Below, piece by piece: positions 9,441 to 19,171 of a DNA stretch of 64,000 nt; the first letter of the stretch is position 1, and each line of letters opens with the position of its first letter. The notes under the pieces were generated by a model. That model saw nothing but the letters and a program-made list of their open reading frames with translations. It was not told the origin of the DNA and did no database searches. The stretch covers positions 124,001-188,000 of the forward strand of contig NZ_PSYW01000003.1 of the NCBI RefSeq assembly GCF_003383095.1. Direction: 5' to 3'. The position numbers and the translations under genes are program-made. The DNA is from Haloferax sp. Atlit-12N. GTDB lineage: Archaea > Halobacteriota > Halobacteria > Halobacteriales > Haloferacaceae.

Positions 9441-10304
9441 ATGGAAACAGCTATCACATCGATTTTCGTACGTCGAAACGTGACTCACCACAGCGTCTGC
9501 CTCACGTTCGATTTCGACGGCGTCTCCTCGTGGATACACTCCTTCGAGTCGCCGGACAGCCCGACGAAACTGTCGAGAGGACTCTTCGGCGTCGACGTGG
9601 GCGCGCCCCGCGTCCTCGACCTCTTGGACGAGTTTGGCGTCGAGACCACGTGGTTCACGCCGGGCCACACCATCGATAGCTTCCCCGAGGCCGCCGAGGA
9701 GGTGTGGAGCCGTGGCCACGACATCCAGCACCACGGCTGGTCGCACACCCGCCCGCGACAGTACGAGTCGCGAGAGGCCGAGTACGACGACGTGAAACGC
9801 GGCGTCGAGAGCATCGTGGACCTCACGGGGCGTCGGCCGACCGGCTACCGCTCGCCGTCGTGGGATTTTTCGACCCACACGCTCGGCATCCTCGACGAAC
9901 TCGGCTTCGAGTGGGACTCCAGCCAGATGGCGACCGACTTCGAGCCGTACCGCGTCCGCGAGGGGTGGGCCGCGCCCGCCGACGCCCCCTTCGAACGCGG
10001 CACCGAGACCGACATCGTCGAGGTGCCCGTCTCGTGGCAACGCGACGACTTCCCGGCGTTCGCCTTCAACCGCGAGCGGGGCTACGCGAACGAGAAAGCG
10101 GTGTTCCGCCAGTGGCGCGAGCAGTTCGACTGGATGGTCGACAACGTCGATGACGGCGTCTTCGTCCTCACGATGCACCCGCAGGTCATCGGGCAGTCAC
10201 ACCGGCTCGCTCGGCTCGAATCGTTCGTCGAACACGTCGCCGACGCGCCGGGTGTCGTCTTCGAAACCGTGGACGAAGTCGCCGACCGATTCGGGTCGGC
10301 GTGA
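9441..10304 (+). CDS. Polysaccharide deacetylase / PuuE-allantoinase-like protein
   Basis: The protein has 287 residues and a NodB-homology fold: CLTFDFDGVSSW at the start, a TTWFTPGHTIDSFPE block, the metal-site HGWSHTRP motif and a TGRRPTGYRSPSWDFS block. Relatives act on N-acetyl sugars or, in the PuuE branch, hydrolyse the ring of allantoin. The neighbours here (creatininase, M20, peptide-type importer) favour hydrolysis of a C-N bond in a small molecule over cell-wall work, but this is inference. A GTG at 9480, just before THHSVCLTFDFD, is an alternative start that would remove 13 unusual residues. The gene ends directly at the pentanucleotide repeat. Confidence 0.75.
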   Translation: METAITSIFVRRNVTHHSVCLTFDFDGVSSWIHSFESPDSPTKLSRGLFGVDVGAPRVLDLLDEFGVETTWFTPGHTIDSFPEAAEEVWSRGHDIQHHGWSHTRPRQYESREAEYDDVKRGVESIVDLTGRRPTGYRSPSWDFSTHTLGILDELGFEWDSSQMATDFEPYRVREGWAAPADAPFERGTETDIVEVPVSWQRDDFPAFAFNRERGYANEKAVFRQWREQFDWMVDNVDDGVFVLTMHPQVIGQSHRLARLESFVEHVADAPGVVFETVDEVADRFGSA

Positions 10305-10404
10305 GGTAAGGTAAGGTAAGGTAAGGTAAGGTAAGGTAAGGTAAGGTAAGGTAAGGTAAGGTAAGGTAAGGTAAGGTAAGGTAAGGTAAGGTAAGGTAAG
10401 GTAA
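10305..10404. repeat. Perfect pentanucleotide tandem repeat, (GGTAA)20
   Basis: Twenty uninterrupted copies of GGTAA start immediately after the TGA of the deacetylase-like gene. They end 16 bases before the stop codon of the convergent ABC ATPase gene. There is no sequence decay at all, so the tract is recent or actively maintained by replication slippage. Read on the minus strand the unit is open in every frame; read on the plus strand every frame hits a stop. It lies at the 3' ends of both genes, so copy-number change could affect termination or mRNA ends rather than the proteins. Confidence 0.97.
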
Positions 10405-10420
10405 CGACTGCGACGCTTTT

Positions 10421-12949
10421 TCAGGAGTAGTGGTGACAGCTGACGATACGGTCGAGTTCGTCGGGCGACTCCAGCGCCGGTACCTCGGAGGTGCAGACGC
10501 TCGGCTCGACGAAGGTCTCCGTCAGGAGCGACGCGGCGTCGCGCCACGCGCCGTCGGCCGCGAGCGAGAGCGCGTGCTCCACGGTCGTACCGGCGTCGCC
10601 GGCGGGGAGCCCGTCGGGGAAGTAGGTCGCGCGAGCGTCGTCAGCGACGACATCCGGGGATTCGCGCTGGACGGCTCTGACGAACCGGCGCACGCGGTCC
10701 CATTCCTCGTCGCCGAGGTCGAGTTCCGCCGGGGCGACGAGGCTCGGACACCGGGTGTGGAACCGACAGCCGCTCGGCGGGTGAATCGGCGACGGCACGT
10801 CGCCGGACAGCGGGACGGTCTCTCGGGATACCCGCGGGTCGGGCACCGGAATCGACGAGAGGAGCGCCCGCGTGTAGGGGTGCTTCGGCGACTCGAACAG
10901 GTCGTCCTTGTCGGCGAGTTCGACCAGTTCGCCGAGGTACATCACGGCCACGCGGTCGCAGACGTGGCGGATGACGCTCAGGTCGTGGCTGATGAAGAGG
11001 TACGTCAGGCCGAACTCCTCCTGAAGCGCTTTCATCGTGTTGAGCACCTGCGCCTGTACTGACGCGTCGAGCGCCGAGGTCGGCTCGTCGCAGACGATGA
11101 AGTCGGGGTCGACCGAGAGCGCCCGCGCGAGGTTGACCCGCTGGCGCTGGCCGCCGGAGAACTGGTGCGGGTAGCGGTTGTAGTGGTCGGCGTCGAGGCC
11201 GACCGTCTCCAGCAGTTCGCGCGCCCGCCCCTCGCGGTTGCCCTCGTAGAGGCCGTGGGCCTGCATCGGCTCCTCGACGATTTCACCGACAGTCATCCGG
11301 GGGTCGAGCGACGCCTGCGGGTCCTGAAAGACGAACTGCATGCGCTTGCGGCGCTTCCGAAGCTCCTCTTTCGACAGTTCGGCGAGATTCTCCCCGTCGA
11401 AGACGATGTCGCCGGAGGTCGGGTCGACCAGCCGGAGGAGCGTCCGCGCGAGCGTGGACTTCCCGCAGCCGGACTCGCCGACGAGACCGAGGGTCTCGCC
11501 GGGCAGGATATCGAACGAGACGCCGTCGACCGCACGGACGTGCTCGCGCTCGACCGAGAAGGGGAGCGGCCCCGCGTCGCGGTCGAACCGAAGGCGGTCG
11601 AGGAAGCCGTCGCTCGCGTCGAAGTACTTCCGCAGGTCGCGCACGCTGAGGAGCGGGTCGGCGTCGGGGTCGAAGGTGGACCCGGTGGCGGTATCGGCGG
11701 CGTCGGCAGTGTCACCCGCGGAGGCGGAAGCAGACACCGACGCCGATTCGGCGGCGGTCGAAGCCGACTCCGACCCAGCGCCGTCGAGTGGGGCGCTCTC
11801 CCAGTAGCCCGCCTCGGCGAACGCGTCGTTGCGCAGGCACGCCGCCCGATGCGGCGCGGCGGCAACTTCGGTGAGGGCCGTTCCGTCAGCGGTGGTGGAG
11901 GCGGTGGTTGGACCGTCGCCAGCGGAGGCCGCGGCGCTCGCATCGCGGGAGCCCTTGCCCCCGCCGTCAACGCGCCGAGCGTCGGGGTGGGCGTGCAGAC
12001 ACGCCTCTCGGGCGTGCGGGCACCGCGTGTGGAAGCGACAGCCCTGCGGCGGGTTGATGGCTTCCGGCATGATGCCCTCGATGGGCGACAGGCCGTCCAC
12101 GTCGCGGTCGGGTCGCGGAATCGACCCGAGGAGCGCCTCGGTGTAGGGGTGTTTCGTGTCGTGAAAGAGGTCGTCGACGGTCGCCTGCTCGACGATTTCG
12201 CCGAGGTACATCACGGCCACGCGGTCGCATATCTCGGCGACGACGCCCATGTCGTGGGTGACCCAGACGAACGACGTGTCGTAGCGCGCCGCGAGGTCCT
12301 TCACGAGGTCGAGAATCTGCGCCTCGACGGTCACGTCGAGCGCGGTCGTCGGCTCGTCGGCGATGACGAGGCTCGGTTCGCACGCGAACGCCATCGCGAT
12401 AAGGACGCGCTGGCGCATCCCGCCGGAGAACTCGTGCGGGTAGTCGTCCATCCGGCGTTCGGCCTCGGGGATGCCGACCTCGCGGAGGCGCTCGACGGCG
12501 ATGGCCTCGGCTTCGGCCGCCGACACGTCGCGGTTGAGCCCGATAATCTCGCTCAACTGCTCGCCGACGGTGAACACCGGGTTGAGGCTCTCCGTCGGGT
12601 CCTGAAATATCATCGCGATTTCGCGGCCCCGGATGCGCTCGCGAATCTCGCGGCTCGACAGCATCTCGGGGTCCTGCTTGGGTTCGTCGTCGGGGCCGTC
12701 GCCGCGCTCGACGCCGACGAGCAGGTCGTCTTCGAAACGGACCTCGCCGTTGACGATGAGGCCCGGCGAGTCGATGAGGCGCATGATGCTCCGCGCCGCG
12801 ACGCTCTTTCCGGCGCCGCTCTCGCCGACTAACCCGAGCACTTCGCCGCGCTGTACCTCGAACGAGATACCGTCGACGGCCCGGACGGTTCCCGCGTCGG
12901 TGCGGAAGTGGGTGTGCAGGTCGCGGACGGTGAGTAGCGTATCAGACAT
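10421..12949 (-). CDS. Fused double ATP-binding protein of a peptide/opine-type ABC importer (DppD-DppF fusion)
   Basis: The 842-residue protein carries two nucleotide-binding domains that are separate proteins in most systems. The first (about 1-330) has [16 protein letters not shown] and ADEPTTALD. The second (about 430-760) has [16 protein letters not shown] and CDEPTSALD. Each is followed by the cysteine-bearing CRFHTRCP motif of the oligopeptide subfamily. They are joined by a low-complexity Ala/Ser/Thr/Gly/Asp linker (about 330-430). It is the last gene of the minus-strand transport operon 16817-10421 and would power the permeases encoded at 13130-15110. The C-terminal 80 residues are an extension after the second domain. 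Confidence 0.93.
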   Translation of the reverse strand: MSDTLLTVRDLHTHFRTDAGTVRAVDGISFEVQRGEVLGLVGESGAGKSVAARSIMRLIDSPGLIVNGEVRFEDDLLVGVERGDGPDDEPKQDPEMLSSREIRERIRGREIAMIFQDPTESLNPVFTVGEQLSEIIGLNRDVSAAEAEAIAVERLREVGIPEAERRMDDYPHEFSGGMRQRVLIAMAFACEPSLVIADEPTTALDVTVEAQILDLVKDLAARYDTSFVWVTHDMGVVAEICDRVAVMYLGEIVEQATVDDLFHDTKHPYTEALLGSIPRPDRDVDGLSPIEGIMPEAINPPQGCRFHTRCPHAREACLHAHPDARRVDGGGKGSRDASAAASAGDGPTTASTTADGTALTEVAAAPHRAACLRNDAFAEAGYWESAPLDGAGSESASTAAESASVSASASAGDTADAADTATGSTFDPDADPLLSVRDLRKYFDASDGFLDRLRFDRDAGPLPFSVEREHVRAVDGVSFDILPGETLGLVGESGCGKSTLARTLLRLVDPTSGDIVFDGENLAELSKEELRKRRKRMQFVFQDPQASLDPRMTVGEIVEEPMQAHGLYEGNREGRARELLETVGLDADHYNRYPHQFSGGQRQRVNLARALSVDPDFIVCDEPTSALDASVQAQVLNTMKALQEEFGLTYLFISHDLSVIRHVCDRVAVMYLGELVELADKDDLFESPKHPYTRALLSSIPVPDPRVSRETVPLSGDVPSPIHPPSGCRFHTRCPSLVAPAELDLGDEEWDRVRRFVRAVQRESPDVVADDARATYFPDGLPAGDAGTTVEHALSLAADGAWRDAASLLTETFVEPSVCTSEVPALESPDELDRIVSCHHYS

Positions 12950-13129
12950 TGGTCGTGGAATCGTGGGGGGCGTCGGTGCGTGAGATGGGTGCCTCTGCAG
13001 AACCGCAAGAGCGAGTTCCGACGCCGCCCCGAGTAGGGAGCGATAGTTCGGCGGGCGAGCGACTGGCGGAAGCCGGGCGACTCCCGGCCCCGCGGCGAAC
13101 GGTCGGTGAGATGTGTCGTCCGTTCATCG

Positions 13130-14119
13130 TCAGTCGTTCGACCGCGGGTCGATTGCGTCGCGCAGGCCGTCGCCCAGCAGGTTGAAGCCGATGACCGTCG
13201 CGAGAATCGCGAGGCCCGGCCAGATGCTGAACCACGGGTTGACGATCATATACTGCCGCGAGTGGGCGAGCATCTGCCCCCACGACGGCGTCGGGGGTTG
13301 GACCCCGAACCCGAGGAACGACAGCGACGCGACGATGAGGATGTTCACGCCGACCTGCAGCGTCGATTGGACGAGCACCGGCGCGAAACTGTTCGGGATG
13401 ATGTGGCGGAAGATGATGTGGCGGTCGCGCACGCCGGCGGCCTTCGCGGCCTCGACGTACTCCATCTCCCGGACGCTCAGCACCTGCGAGCGAATCAGGC
13501 GCGTGAACACCGGAATCGTCGTGATGGAGACGCCGACGATGGCGATGCCGAGTTCCTTGCCGAACGCGGACATGATGGCGATGACGAGGATGAGGAACGG
13601 AATCGCGTACAGCGATTCGACGAACCGCTGGAGCACGTCGTCGACCCACCCGCCGTAGTAGCCCGAGACCGCACCGACGACCGTCCCGATGGTCATCCCG
13701 ATGCCCGTCGCGATGAGACCCACCTGAACGGCGATGCGGGTGCCGTAGACCAGCCTGACGAGTACGTCGCGGCCGCGGTGGTCCGTCCCGAGCGGATGCG
13801 CCCACGTTCCCGTCCCGAAACTGTTTTCGATGCCGACCGGCGGGAGCAGGATTGTGCTCCCGGCCGGGTCGTTCTCCGGGTGGTACCAGAACGTCGCCGC
13901 GAACTGGTAGTCGAACAGGTCGGCGTCGATAGTCGTCAACAGCGCGACGAGCGTCACGAGCCCGATGACGTAGAGGCCGACGCGCGACGCCGAGTTGCGC
14001 TTCAGCTGTCGAAGCACCTGCGAGGTGCGCGAGACGGCGGAGCGCTCGTCGGCGTCCGCGACGCCGCCCGTGCGGGTCGAGTCGCCGACGGCGGCCGTCG
14101 AATCACTCACCGGCACCAC
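13130..14119 (-). CDS. ABC importer permease, DppC-like
   Basis: The 329-residue protein has an N-terminal cytoplasmic segment, a first membrane span (VGLYVIGLVTLVALL), an extracytoplasmic loop and about five further spans. The binding-protein-dependent loop is present (EYVEAAKAAGVRDRHIIFRHI). It partners the DppB-like permease gene, which overlaps its start by 17 bases. Two GTG codons at 14119 and 14116, and one at 14110, are all possible starts, so the first few residues are uncertain. It forms half of the channel for an unidentified peptide-like or oligomeric substrate. Confidence 0.9.
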   Translation of the reverse strand: MVPVSDSTAAVGDSTRTGGVADADERSAVSRTSQVLRQLKRNSASRVGLYVIGLVTLVALLTTIDADLFDYQFAATFWYHPENDPAGSTILLPPVGIENSFGTGTWAHPLGTDHRGRDVLVRLVYGTRIAVQVGLIATGIGMTIGTVVGAVSGYYGGWVDDVLQRFVESLYAIPFLILVIAIMSAFGKELGIAIVGVSITTIPVFTRLIRSQVLSVREMEYVEAAKAAGVRDRHIIFRHIIPNSFAPVLVQSTLQVGVNILIVASLSFLGFGVQPPTPSWGQMLAHSRQYMIVNPWFSIWPGLAILATVIGFNLLGDGLRDAIDPRSND

Positions 14120-15110
14120 CCCCGTAGGAGATGCGCGGGTCGATGACCGCGTACAGCACGTCCACGACGAGCACGCCGAGGACGAACACGATGGCGAAGA
14201 ATATCGTCGTGCCCATGATAAGTTGGTAGTCCTGCGCCCGGACCGCGGTGATGATGAGGTTCCCCATCCCGTTGATGTTGAAGACCGTCTCGGTCAGCAC
14301 CGCGCCGCCGAGGGCGGTCGTCATCTGGATGCCGATGACGGTGAGCACCGGCAGTTGCGCGTTCTTGAACGCCTGCCGTCGGAGAATCGTCCGCTCGGAG
14401 ACGCCGTAGGCGCGGGCGAGCTGAACGTAGTCCTTGTTGAGCACTTCGAGCATCGACGACCGCTCGATGCGCGTGATAGCCGCCATCTGAAGCGTCCCCA
14501 GCGTGATAGAGGGGAGTATCAGATGCGACGCGGCAGTCGTGAGCACATCCAGTCTCGACGTCGCGCCGTCGACCGACGCGGGGTCGGCCCACGGCATGAC
14601 GAGCCCGCTCGGCGGCAGGAGGTCGCCGTAGTACGCGAACACGATGATGAGCAGCAGGCCGACCCAGAAGCTCGGCGTGCTGACGCCGATGAGCGACGTG
14701 ACGCGGGCGAGGTGGTCGTAGCCGTTGTTACGGTTCTTGGCGGCGAAGATGCCCAGCGGAATCGCAGAGCCGATGGCGAGCGTGAAACTCGACGCGAGGA
14801 GCAGCAGCGTCACCGGAAGCCGCTCCAGAATCTTCTCCGTCACCGCGACTCCACCGTAGTGGATGCTCGTCCCGAAGTCGCCCGTCGCGACCGCCGCGAG
14901 GTACCGGACGTACCGGACGTACAGCGGTTGGTCGAGGCCGTACTTCGCGCGGGCGGCCTCGATGGCCGCCGCGTCGGCGGCCGGCCCGACGAGGATGCGA
15001 ACCGGGTCGCCGGGTATCGAGTTGATGAGGACGAACGTGACCGTAACGACGAACAGCAAGACCGGAACGATTTGGAGTAATCGCCGTCCGATGTAACCGG
15101 TTGTCGTCAT
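14103..15110 (-). CDS. ABC importer permease, DppB-like
   Basis: The 335-residue protein begins GYIGRRLLQIVPVLLFVVTVTF, the characteristic DppB N-terminal span. It has an extracytoplasmic loop that includes the IPGDP motif and a conserved EAA-type loop (DYVQLARAYGVSERTILRRQ). About six membrane spans are expected. It lies between the solute-binding protein gene (60 bases upstream) and the DppC-like gene, with which it overlaps, so it is part of one transport operon. Confidence 0.92.
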   Translation of the reverse strand: MTTTGYIGRRLLQIVPVLLFVVTVTFVLINSIPGDPVRILVGPAADAAAIEAARAKYGLDQPLYVRYVRYLAAVATGDFGTSIHYGGVAVTEKILERLPVTLLLLASSFTLAIGSAIPLGIFAAKNRNNGYDHLARVTSLIGVSTPSFWVGLLLIIVFAYYGDLLPPSGLVMPWADPASVDGATSRLDVLTTAASHLILPSITLGTLQMAAITRIERSSMLEVLNKDYVQLARAYGVSERTILRRQAFKNAQLPVLTVIGIQMTTALGGAVLTETVFNINGMGNLIITAVRAQDYQLIMGTTIFFAIVFVLGVLVVDVLYAVIDPRISYGGGAGE

Positions 15111-15170
15111 GAGTGGAGTGGATGGGGAGTGAGCATATAACGTTTGGTAACTGTTACCGACAGAACAACG

Positions 15171-16817
15171 TCATCTGTCGACGGAGACGTTGTTGTAGCC
15201 GGTGAGGAGCCGCGGGTTCTGTGGCGAGACCGGGTGGACTTGGAACTCGCTGACGGCGGACTTCACGCCGTAGGAGTTCTTGTAGTTGAACGCCGGGAGG
15301 TGAACTTTGTCCTCCAGAAGCGTCGAGATGGCGGACTGGTAGAGCTGTTGGCGCTCGTCGCGGTCGGTCGACTCGCGCGCGCCCTTAATCTGCTCCATGA
15401 CCTCGTCGTTCTTGTAGTAGACGCCCTGGTTCACGCCCTCAGACTCCTCGTGGAACAGGTTGAACATGAAGTCGTCCGGGTCGGGGTAGCGGACCCACCC
15501 GAGGACGTAGATGTTGTAGTCCGAGGCGTTGCCGGTGTACGCGCGGCTGAGCATCGCGCCCCAGTCGAGCCGTTCGACGTGGGCCTCGTAGCCGGCCTCC
15601 TTGATGCCGTTGGCGATGGAGAGGCCGATGTTCTCGCGGTTGTCGTCCGGGGGGACGATAATCTTCGCGTCCCAGTCGGCGGGGACGCCGGCCTCCTCGA
15701 ACAGCGCCGTCGCCTGCTCGATATCTTTGTCGTTCGGAATCTCCATCCACTCTTCGAGCGGCATGTCCCACTCTTCGACCATTGGGCCCGGGAGCGGACC
15801 GTACTGGCGGAGTCCAGCCGGGTCGATGTAGCGCTCGACCGCGTCGTCCATCGAGAAGCTGTAGTCGATGGCCTCGCGGACACGCTTGTCGGCGGTCGGC
15901 CCCTCGTTGCAGTTGAACGCGACGTAGAAGTACCCGACGCTCTCCACCTCGGAGATACTCGTGTCTTCGGTGCTCTCGACGGTGTCCCAGAGCCGTGGCG
16001 GAATCGTCTCGATGACGTCCACGTCGCCCGTCCGGAGGTTGGTGACGCGCGTGGTCGACTCCGTGATGGGCGTGAACTCGACACCCGCGACGTTGGGCAG
16101 TTCGTCGCCCCAGTAGTCGTCCCAGCGTTCGAGCGTGACGTAGTTGCTCTCTTCCCACTCGACGAACTTGAACGGCCCCGACCCGATGGGCTGTTGGGTG
16201 CTGAACGCCTCTTTGTCCTCCTCGCGGACGGCCTCCGGCACGACCTGATGGGTGAGGACGTGCTGGAACATCGCGTAGGGGTTCGAGAGGTCGAACTGAA
16301 CCGTCGTCTCGTCGATGGCCTCAACGGAGTCGATGACGCTGAAGATGCCCAGAAGAGGAGTCTCCTCCTCTATCGGCGCACGGAACGAGTAGGCCACGTC
16401 CTCAGCGGTGACCGGGTCGCCGTTGTGGAACATCGCGTTATCGACGATTTCGACGATGTAACGGGTGTTGTCCCGCTCGATGGTCGGCATGCTCGTCGCG
16501 AGGTTCGGAACCACGTCGGTCCCCTCGCCGTAGGTGTACAGCTGGCTGAACACCCGGTTCGCGACGAGCGCGTCGGGGTTCGAAAGCTGCGTTATCGGGT
16601 CGAATCGGACGGGGTTCAGCGACTGTCCGATGTTTATCGTCGCGTCGGAGCTCCCGGAGGACGTCTCCGTTCCGCCGCTCGTGGTCGTTCCGCCGCCGCC
16701 GTCGCCCTCGGTCGTCGTTTCGGAACCGGAGTCGGACGTACAGCCGGCGAGTAAGACAGGTATCGACGCACCCGTCGCTTTCAGTATGTTTCTACGTGAG
16801 ACACTCTCTCTCATCAT
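15171..16817 (-). CDS. Solute-binding lipoprotein of a peptide/opine-type ABC importer (SBP family 5)
   Basis: The 548-residue protein starts with a Tat signal (SRRNILKATG) and the lipobox LLAGC near residue 25. A Thr/Gly/Ser/Asp-rich tether follows, typical of haloarchaeal surface lipoproteins. The family 5 fold is shown by NPVRFDPITQLSNPDALVANRVFSQLYTYG, the HNGDPVTAEDVAYSFR block and a long C-terminal lobe. Family 5 proteins bind peptides, opines, nickel or oligosaccharides. It is first in the operon with DppB, DppC and the fused ATPase genes, and divergent from a creatininase-family gene. A 6-4-6 inverted repeat sits five bases before its start. Confidence 0.92.
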   Translation of the reverse strand: MMRESVSRRNILKATGASIPVLLAGCTSDSGSETTTEGDGGGGTTTSGGTETSSGSSDATINIGQSLNPVRFDPITQLSNPDALVANRVFSQLYTYGEGTDVVPNLATSMPTIERDNTRYIVEIVDNAMFHNGDPVTAEDVAYSFRAPIEEETPLLGIFSVIDSVEAIDETTVQFDLSNPYAMFQHVLTHQVVPEAVREEDKEAFSTQQPIGSGPFKFVEWEESNYVTLERWDDYWGDELPNVAGVEFTPITESTTRVTNLRTGDVDVIETIPPRLWDTVESTEDTSISEVESVGYFYVAFNCNEGPTADKRVREAIDYSFSMDDAVERYIDPAGLRQYGPLPGPMVEEWDMPLEEWMEIPNDKDIEQATALFEEAGVPADWDAKIIVPPDDNRENIGLSIANGIKEAGYEAHVERLDWGAMLSRAYTGNASDYNIYVLGWVRYPDPDDFMFNLFHEESEGVNQGVYYKNDEVMEQIKGARESTDRDERQQLYQSAISTLLEDKVHLPAFNYKNSYGVKSAVSEFQVHPVSPQNPRLLTGYNNVSVDR

Positions 16818-16821
16818 TGAC

Positions 16822-16837
16822 GCCGAATCATTTCGGC
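16822..16837. promoter_or_regulatory. Inverted repeat GCCGAA-TCAT-TTCGGC at the solute-binding protein start
   Basis: Perfect six-base arms lie 5-20 bases upstream of the minus-strand start at 16817, where the transcript start would be expected. This position suits a repressor operator. The IclR regulator encoded at 19535-20299 is the obvious candidate binder, but no matching copy was found beside that gene. Confidence 0.45.
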
Positions 16838-16910
16838 ATCACCGACATAAGCGTTTGCATACTGTGCGTTTGTTTCCCCTTATCCACTCATGCTGCCGCT
16901 TCGTGAAGTA

Positions 16911-16918
16911 TTATATAC
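16911..16918 (+). promoter_or_regulatory. TATA box of the creatininase-family gene
   Basis: TTATATAC is centred about 25 bases before the ATG at 16940, the distance expected for a leaderless haloarchaeal transcript. The nine-base word ACTGTGCGT occurs on each side of this promoter, at 16861-16869 and 16923-16931, and may be part of a regulatory site. Confidence 0.55.
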
Positions 16919-16939
16919 GACAACTGTGCGTATCTCCGT

Positions 16940-17680
16940 ATGGACTCAACGGAGTCACAGTCACTCCTAGCGGAGATGACGTGGCAGGAAGCCGAAACCG
17001 CGTTCGACGAGGCGGACTTCGTCGTGCTCCCCTGCGGAGCAACCGAACAGCACTCGACGCACCTCCCGACCTCGGTCGACTCCATCCGAGCGGAGAACCT
17101 GACCGCGGAACTCGCCGCGGCGGCCCCGGAACACGACTTGAACCTCCTCGTTCTGCCGGTCCTCCCGTACGGCTACTCGGAGCACCACATCAACTACGCA
17201 GGGACCGTCTCGCTCGGAGCCGACACGTACCAAGAGATAATCATCGACGTGGGCCGGTCGGTCCAGCGCCACGGCGCGACCCGGTTTCTCGTCGCCAACT
17301 TCCACGGAGGCAACATCGAGCCGCACAAACTCGCGCTCGACCGGCTTCAACGCGACCACGGACTCGACTCGTACTACGCCCACTGGACCGATTTCGCCCG
17401 CGACCAGTTAGAAGAGCGGTTCGGCACCGAGTGGGGTCACGCCGGTGAGTACGAGACGAGCGTCATCGAACACTACCGCCCCGAACTCGTCCACGGCGAC
17501 CGCAAGACGCCGCAGACGAAGAAGAACCGCTACGAGGTCCGCCAGTACGTCCACTTCGACGACCTGACCGTGGAGGGCGGCCTCGGCGACCCGACGCAGT
17601 CCGACCCCGAGTTCCTCGAAGCAGTCATCGAGACGACGACCGAGCGAATCCTGACGCACCTCCAGTCGGAACTGGAGTAA
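16940..17680 (+). CDS. Creatininase-family amidohydrolase
   Basis: The 246-residue protein is a full creatininase domain. Metal-binding residues are visible as E36, H38, H41 and D47 in CGATEQHSTHLPTSVDS, followed by an NFHGGN loop and the GHAGEYETS motif. The family includes creatinine amidohydrolase, the MftE peptidase and enzymes that open lactam or formamide groups. It is divergent from a peptide-type importer operon and convergent with an M20 amidohydrolase gene. I infer that it hydrolyses a cyclic or secondary amide imported by that transporter; the true substrate is unknown. A TATA box at 16911-16918 supports the start. Confidence 0.88.
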   Translation: MDSTESQSLLAEMTWQEAETAFDEADFVVLPCGATEQHSTHLPTSVDSIRAENLTAELAAAAPEHDLNLLVLPVLPYGYSEHHINYAGTVSLGADTYQEIIIDVGRSVQRHGATRFLVANFHGGNIEPHKLALDRLQRDHGLDSYYAHWTDFARDQLEERFGTEWGHAGEYETSVIEHYRPELVHGDRKTPQTKKNRYEVRQYVHFDDLTVEGGLGDPTQSDPEFLEAVIETTTERILTHLQSELE

Positions 17681-17758
17681 CGCGACGCTCGACGACCGAG
17701 AAACGGACGATAGCGAGCGAACCCCCGAACGAAACGAGATTTTACCGACCACCACCAC

Positions 17759-19171
17759 CTACAGCGTGAGGTGGAACGGCGGTTCCATCCCCTCCGGGAG
17801 CGCACACTCGTACTCGCCGGGCACCGACGCCTCGAACTCCTCGCGGGCCGCCGCCACCAGCGCCTCGTCCGAAAGGAGGTCGAGCGTCGTCGCCGCGAGG
17901 ACCTTCGCGGCGTACACGGCCGCCTTCGACCCGAAACTCCCGTTGGCGGCGACCGCCTGCCACGTGTGCGAGGGCGTCCCCACCGGCCACGACGCCGCCC
18001 AGAACTGCGCGGTCGGCGTAATCCAGCTCACGTCCCCAACGTCCGTGGAGCCGTTGAGGACCGTCCCCACGTCGTAAGAGGGCTGCGCGTCCGGATACAG
18101 CACCGACGAGCGCGCCGCCTCGCGTCGCTCCTCGGGGAGTTGCGCCGTCCGCGCCTCGATGGTCTCCGCCGAGAGCGTCTCCTGAAGCTCCGCGGCGAAC
18201 TCGCGGTCCTCGTCGGTGTACGGGATGGGGCCGGCGAGTCGCATGTTCTCCAGCAGTTTATCCGATAGCGCGTGGTTCGCCACGTAGTCGTAACAGCCGG
18301 TGTGGAACCGCCGCGACACCGTCGTCTGGGTCATGAGCGCCGCGCCCTCGGCCACGTCGTCGAGCCAGTCGGTGATACGGTCGACCTCGTCGCGGGTCGG
18401 CGCGCGGACGTAGAACCACGCCGTCGCCTCCGCGGGGACGACGTTCGGCGCGCCGCCGCCGTCGGGGATGGTGTAGTGGATGCGGGCGTCGTCGGAGACG
18501 TGCTCGCGCATGAACTCCGACCCGGTGTTCAGCAGTTCGACTGCGTCGAGCGCGCTCCGACCCGACTGGGGGCTGTCGGCGGCGTGGGCTGACTCCCCGT
18601 GAAACGTGTACTCGACGGAGTTCATCGCGAGCGTCTGCGCCATGAACGGCGCGCTGAGGTGGCTCGGATGCCACGTGAGCGCGGCGTCGAGGTCGTCGAA
18701 CGCCCCGTCGCGGGCCATGAACACCTTGCCGACGAGTATCTCCTCGGCGGGACAGCCGAAGAACGTGACCGTCCCCTCGGCCCGACCGTCGTCGATGGCG
18801 CGCTTCGCGGCGAGAGCGGCCCCGACGCCGGCGACGCCGAACAAATTGTGTCCACAGCCGTGGCCCGGTGCGCCGGCCTCGACGGGGTCCCTACTCGACG
18901 ACACCGTCTGCGACAGTCCGGGCAGGGCGTCGTACTCGCCGAGGATACCGACGTGTGGCTCGCCCTCGCCGTAGGTCGCGCTGAACGCCGTCGGCATCCC
19001 GCCGATACCCTCGGTGACGTCGAACCCGGCGTCGCGGAGGACCGACGAGAGCAACTCGGCTGATTCGGTCTCGTGAAGCCCGAGTTCGGGCGTCTCCCAG
19101 AGCGACTCGGTGAGCGAGACGAGTTCCGCCTCCAGCGACTCGACCGTCTCGAACGTCTCGTTGTGATTCAT
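17759..19171 (-). CDS. M20-family amidohydrolase, AbgB-like
   Basis: The 470-residue protein has the M20 dipeptidase layout: a metal-binding catalytic domain (GEYDALPGLSQ, GCGHNLFGV, CPAEE) interrupted by a dimerisation domain of about 120 residues that starts near SVEYTFHGESAHA. The closest recognisable branch is AbgB (aminobenzoyl-glutamate utilisation) and related amide hydrolases, consistent with cleavage of an N-acyl or amide bond. It is convergent with the creatininase-family gene and lies between that gene and the IclR gene. No signal peptide is visible, so it acts in the cytoplasm after uptake. Confidence 0.9.
   Translation of the reverse strand: MNHNETFETVESLEAELVSLTESLWETPELGLHETESAELLSSVLRDAGFDVTEGIGGMPTAFSATYGEGEPHVGILGEYDALPGLSQTVSSSRDPVEAGAPGHGCGHNLFGVAGVGAALAAKRAIDDGRAEGTVTFFGCPAEEILVGKVFMARDGAFDDLDAALTWHPSHLSAPFMAQTLAMNSVEYTFHGESAHAADSPQSGRSALDAVELLNTGSEFMREHVSDDARIHYTIPDGGGAPNVVPAEATAWFYVRAPTRDEVDRITDWLDDVAEGAALMTQTTVSRRFHTGCYDYVANHALSDKLLENMRLAGPIPYTDEDREFAAELQETLSAETIEARTAQLPEERREAARSSVLYPDAQPSYDVGTVLNGSTDVGDVSWITPTAQFWAASWPVGTPSHTWQAVAANGSFGSKAAVYAAKVLAATTLDLLSDEALVAAAREEFEASVPGEYECALPEGMEPPFHLTL

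Noticed and set aside
10305..10404. Pentanucleotide array as a CRISPR or telomere-like element
   Set aside because: There are no spacers and the unit is only five bases; there are no cas genes, and haloarchaeal replicons are circular. It is a simple tandem repeat.
10197..10547. Minus-strand frame with repeated YLTLP
   Set aside because: The repeat protein arises only from reading the GGTAA tract on the other strand; flanking parts are antisense to the deacetylase-like gene and out of frame with the ATPase.
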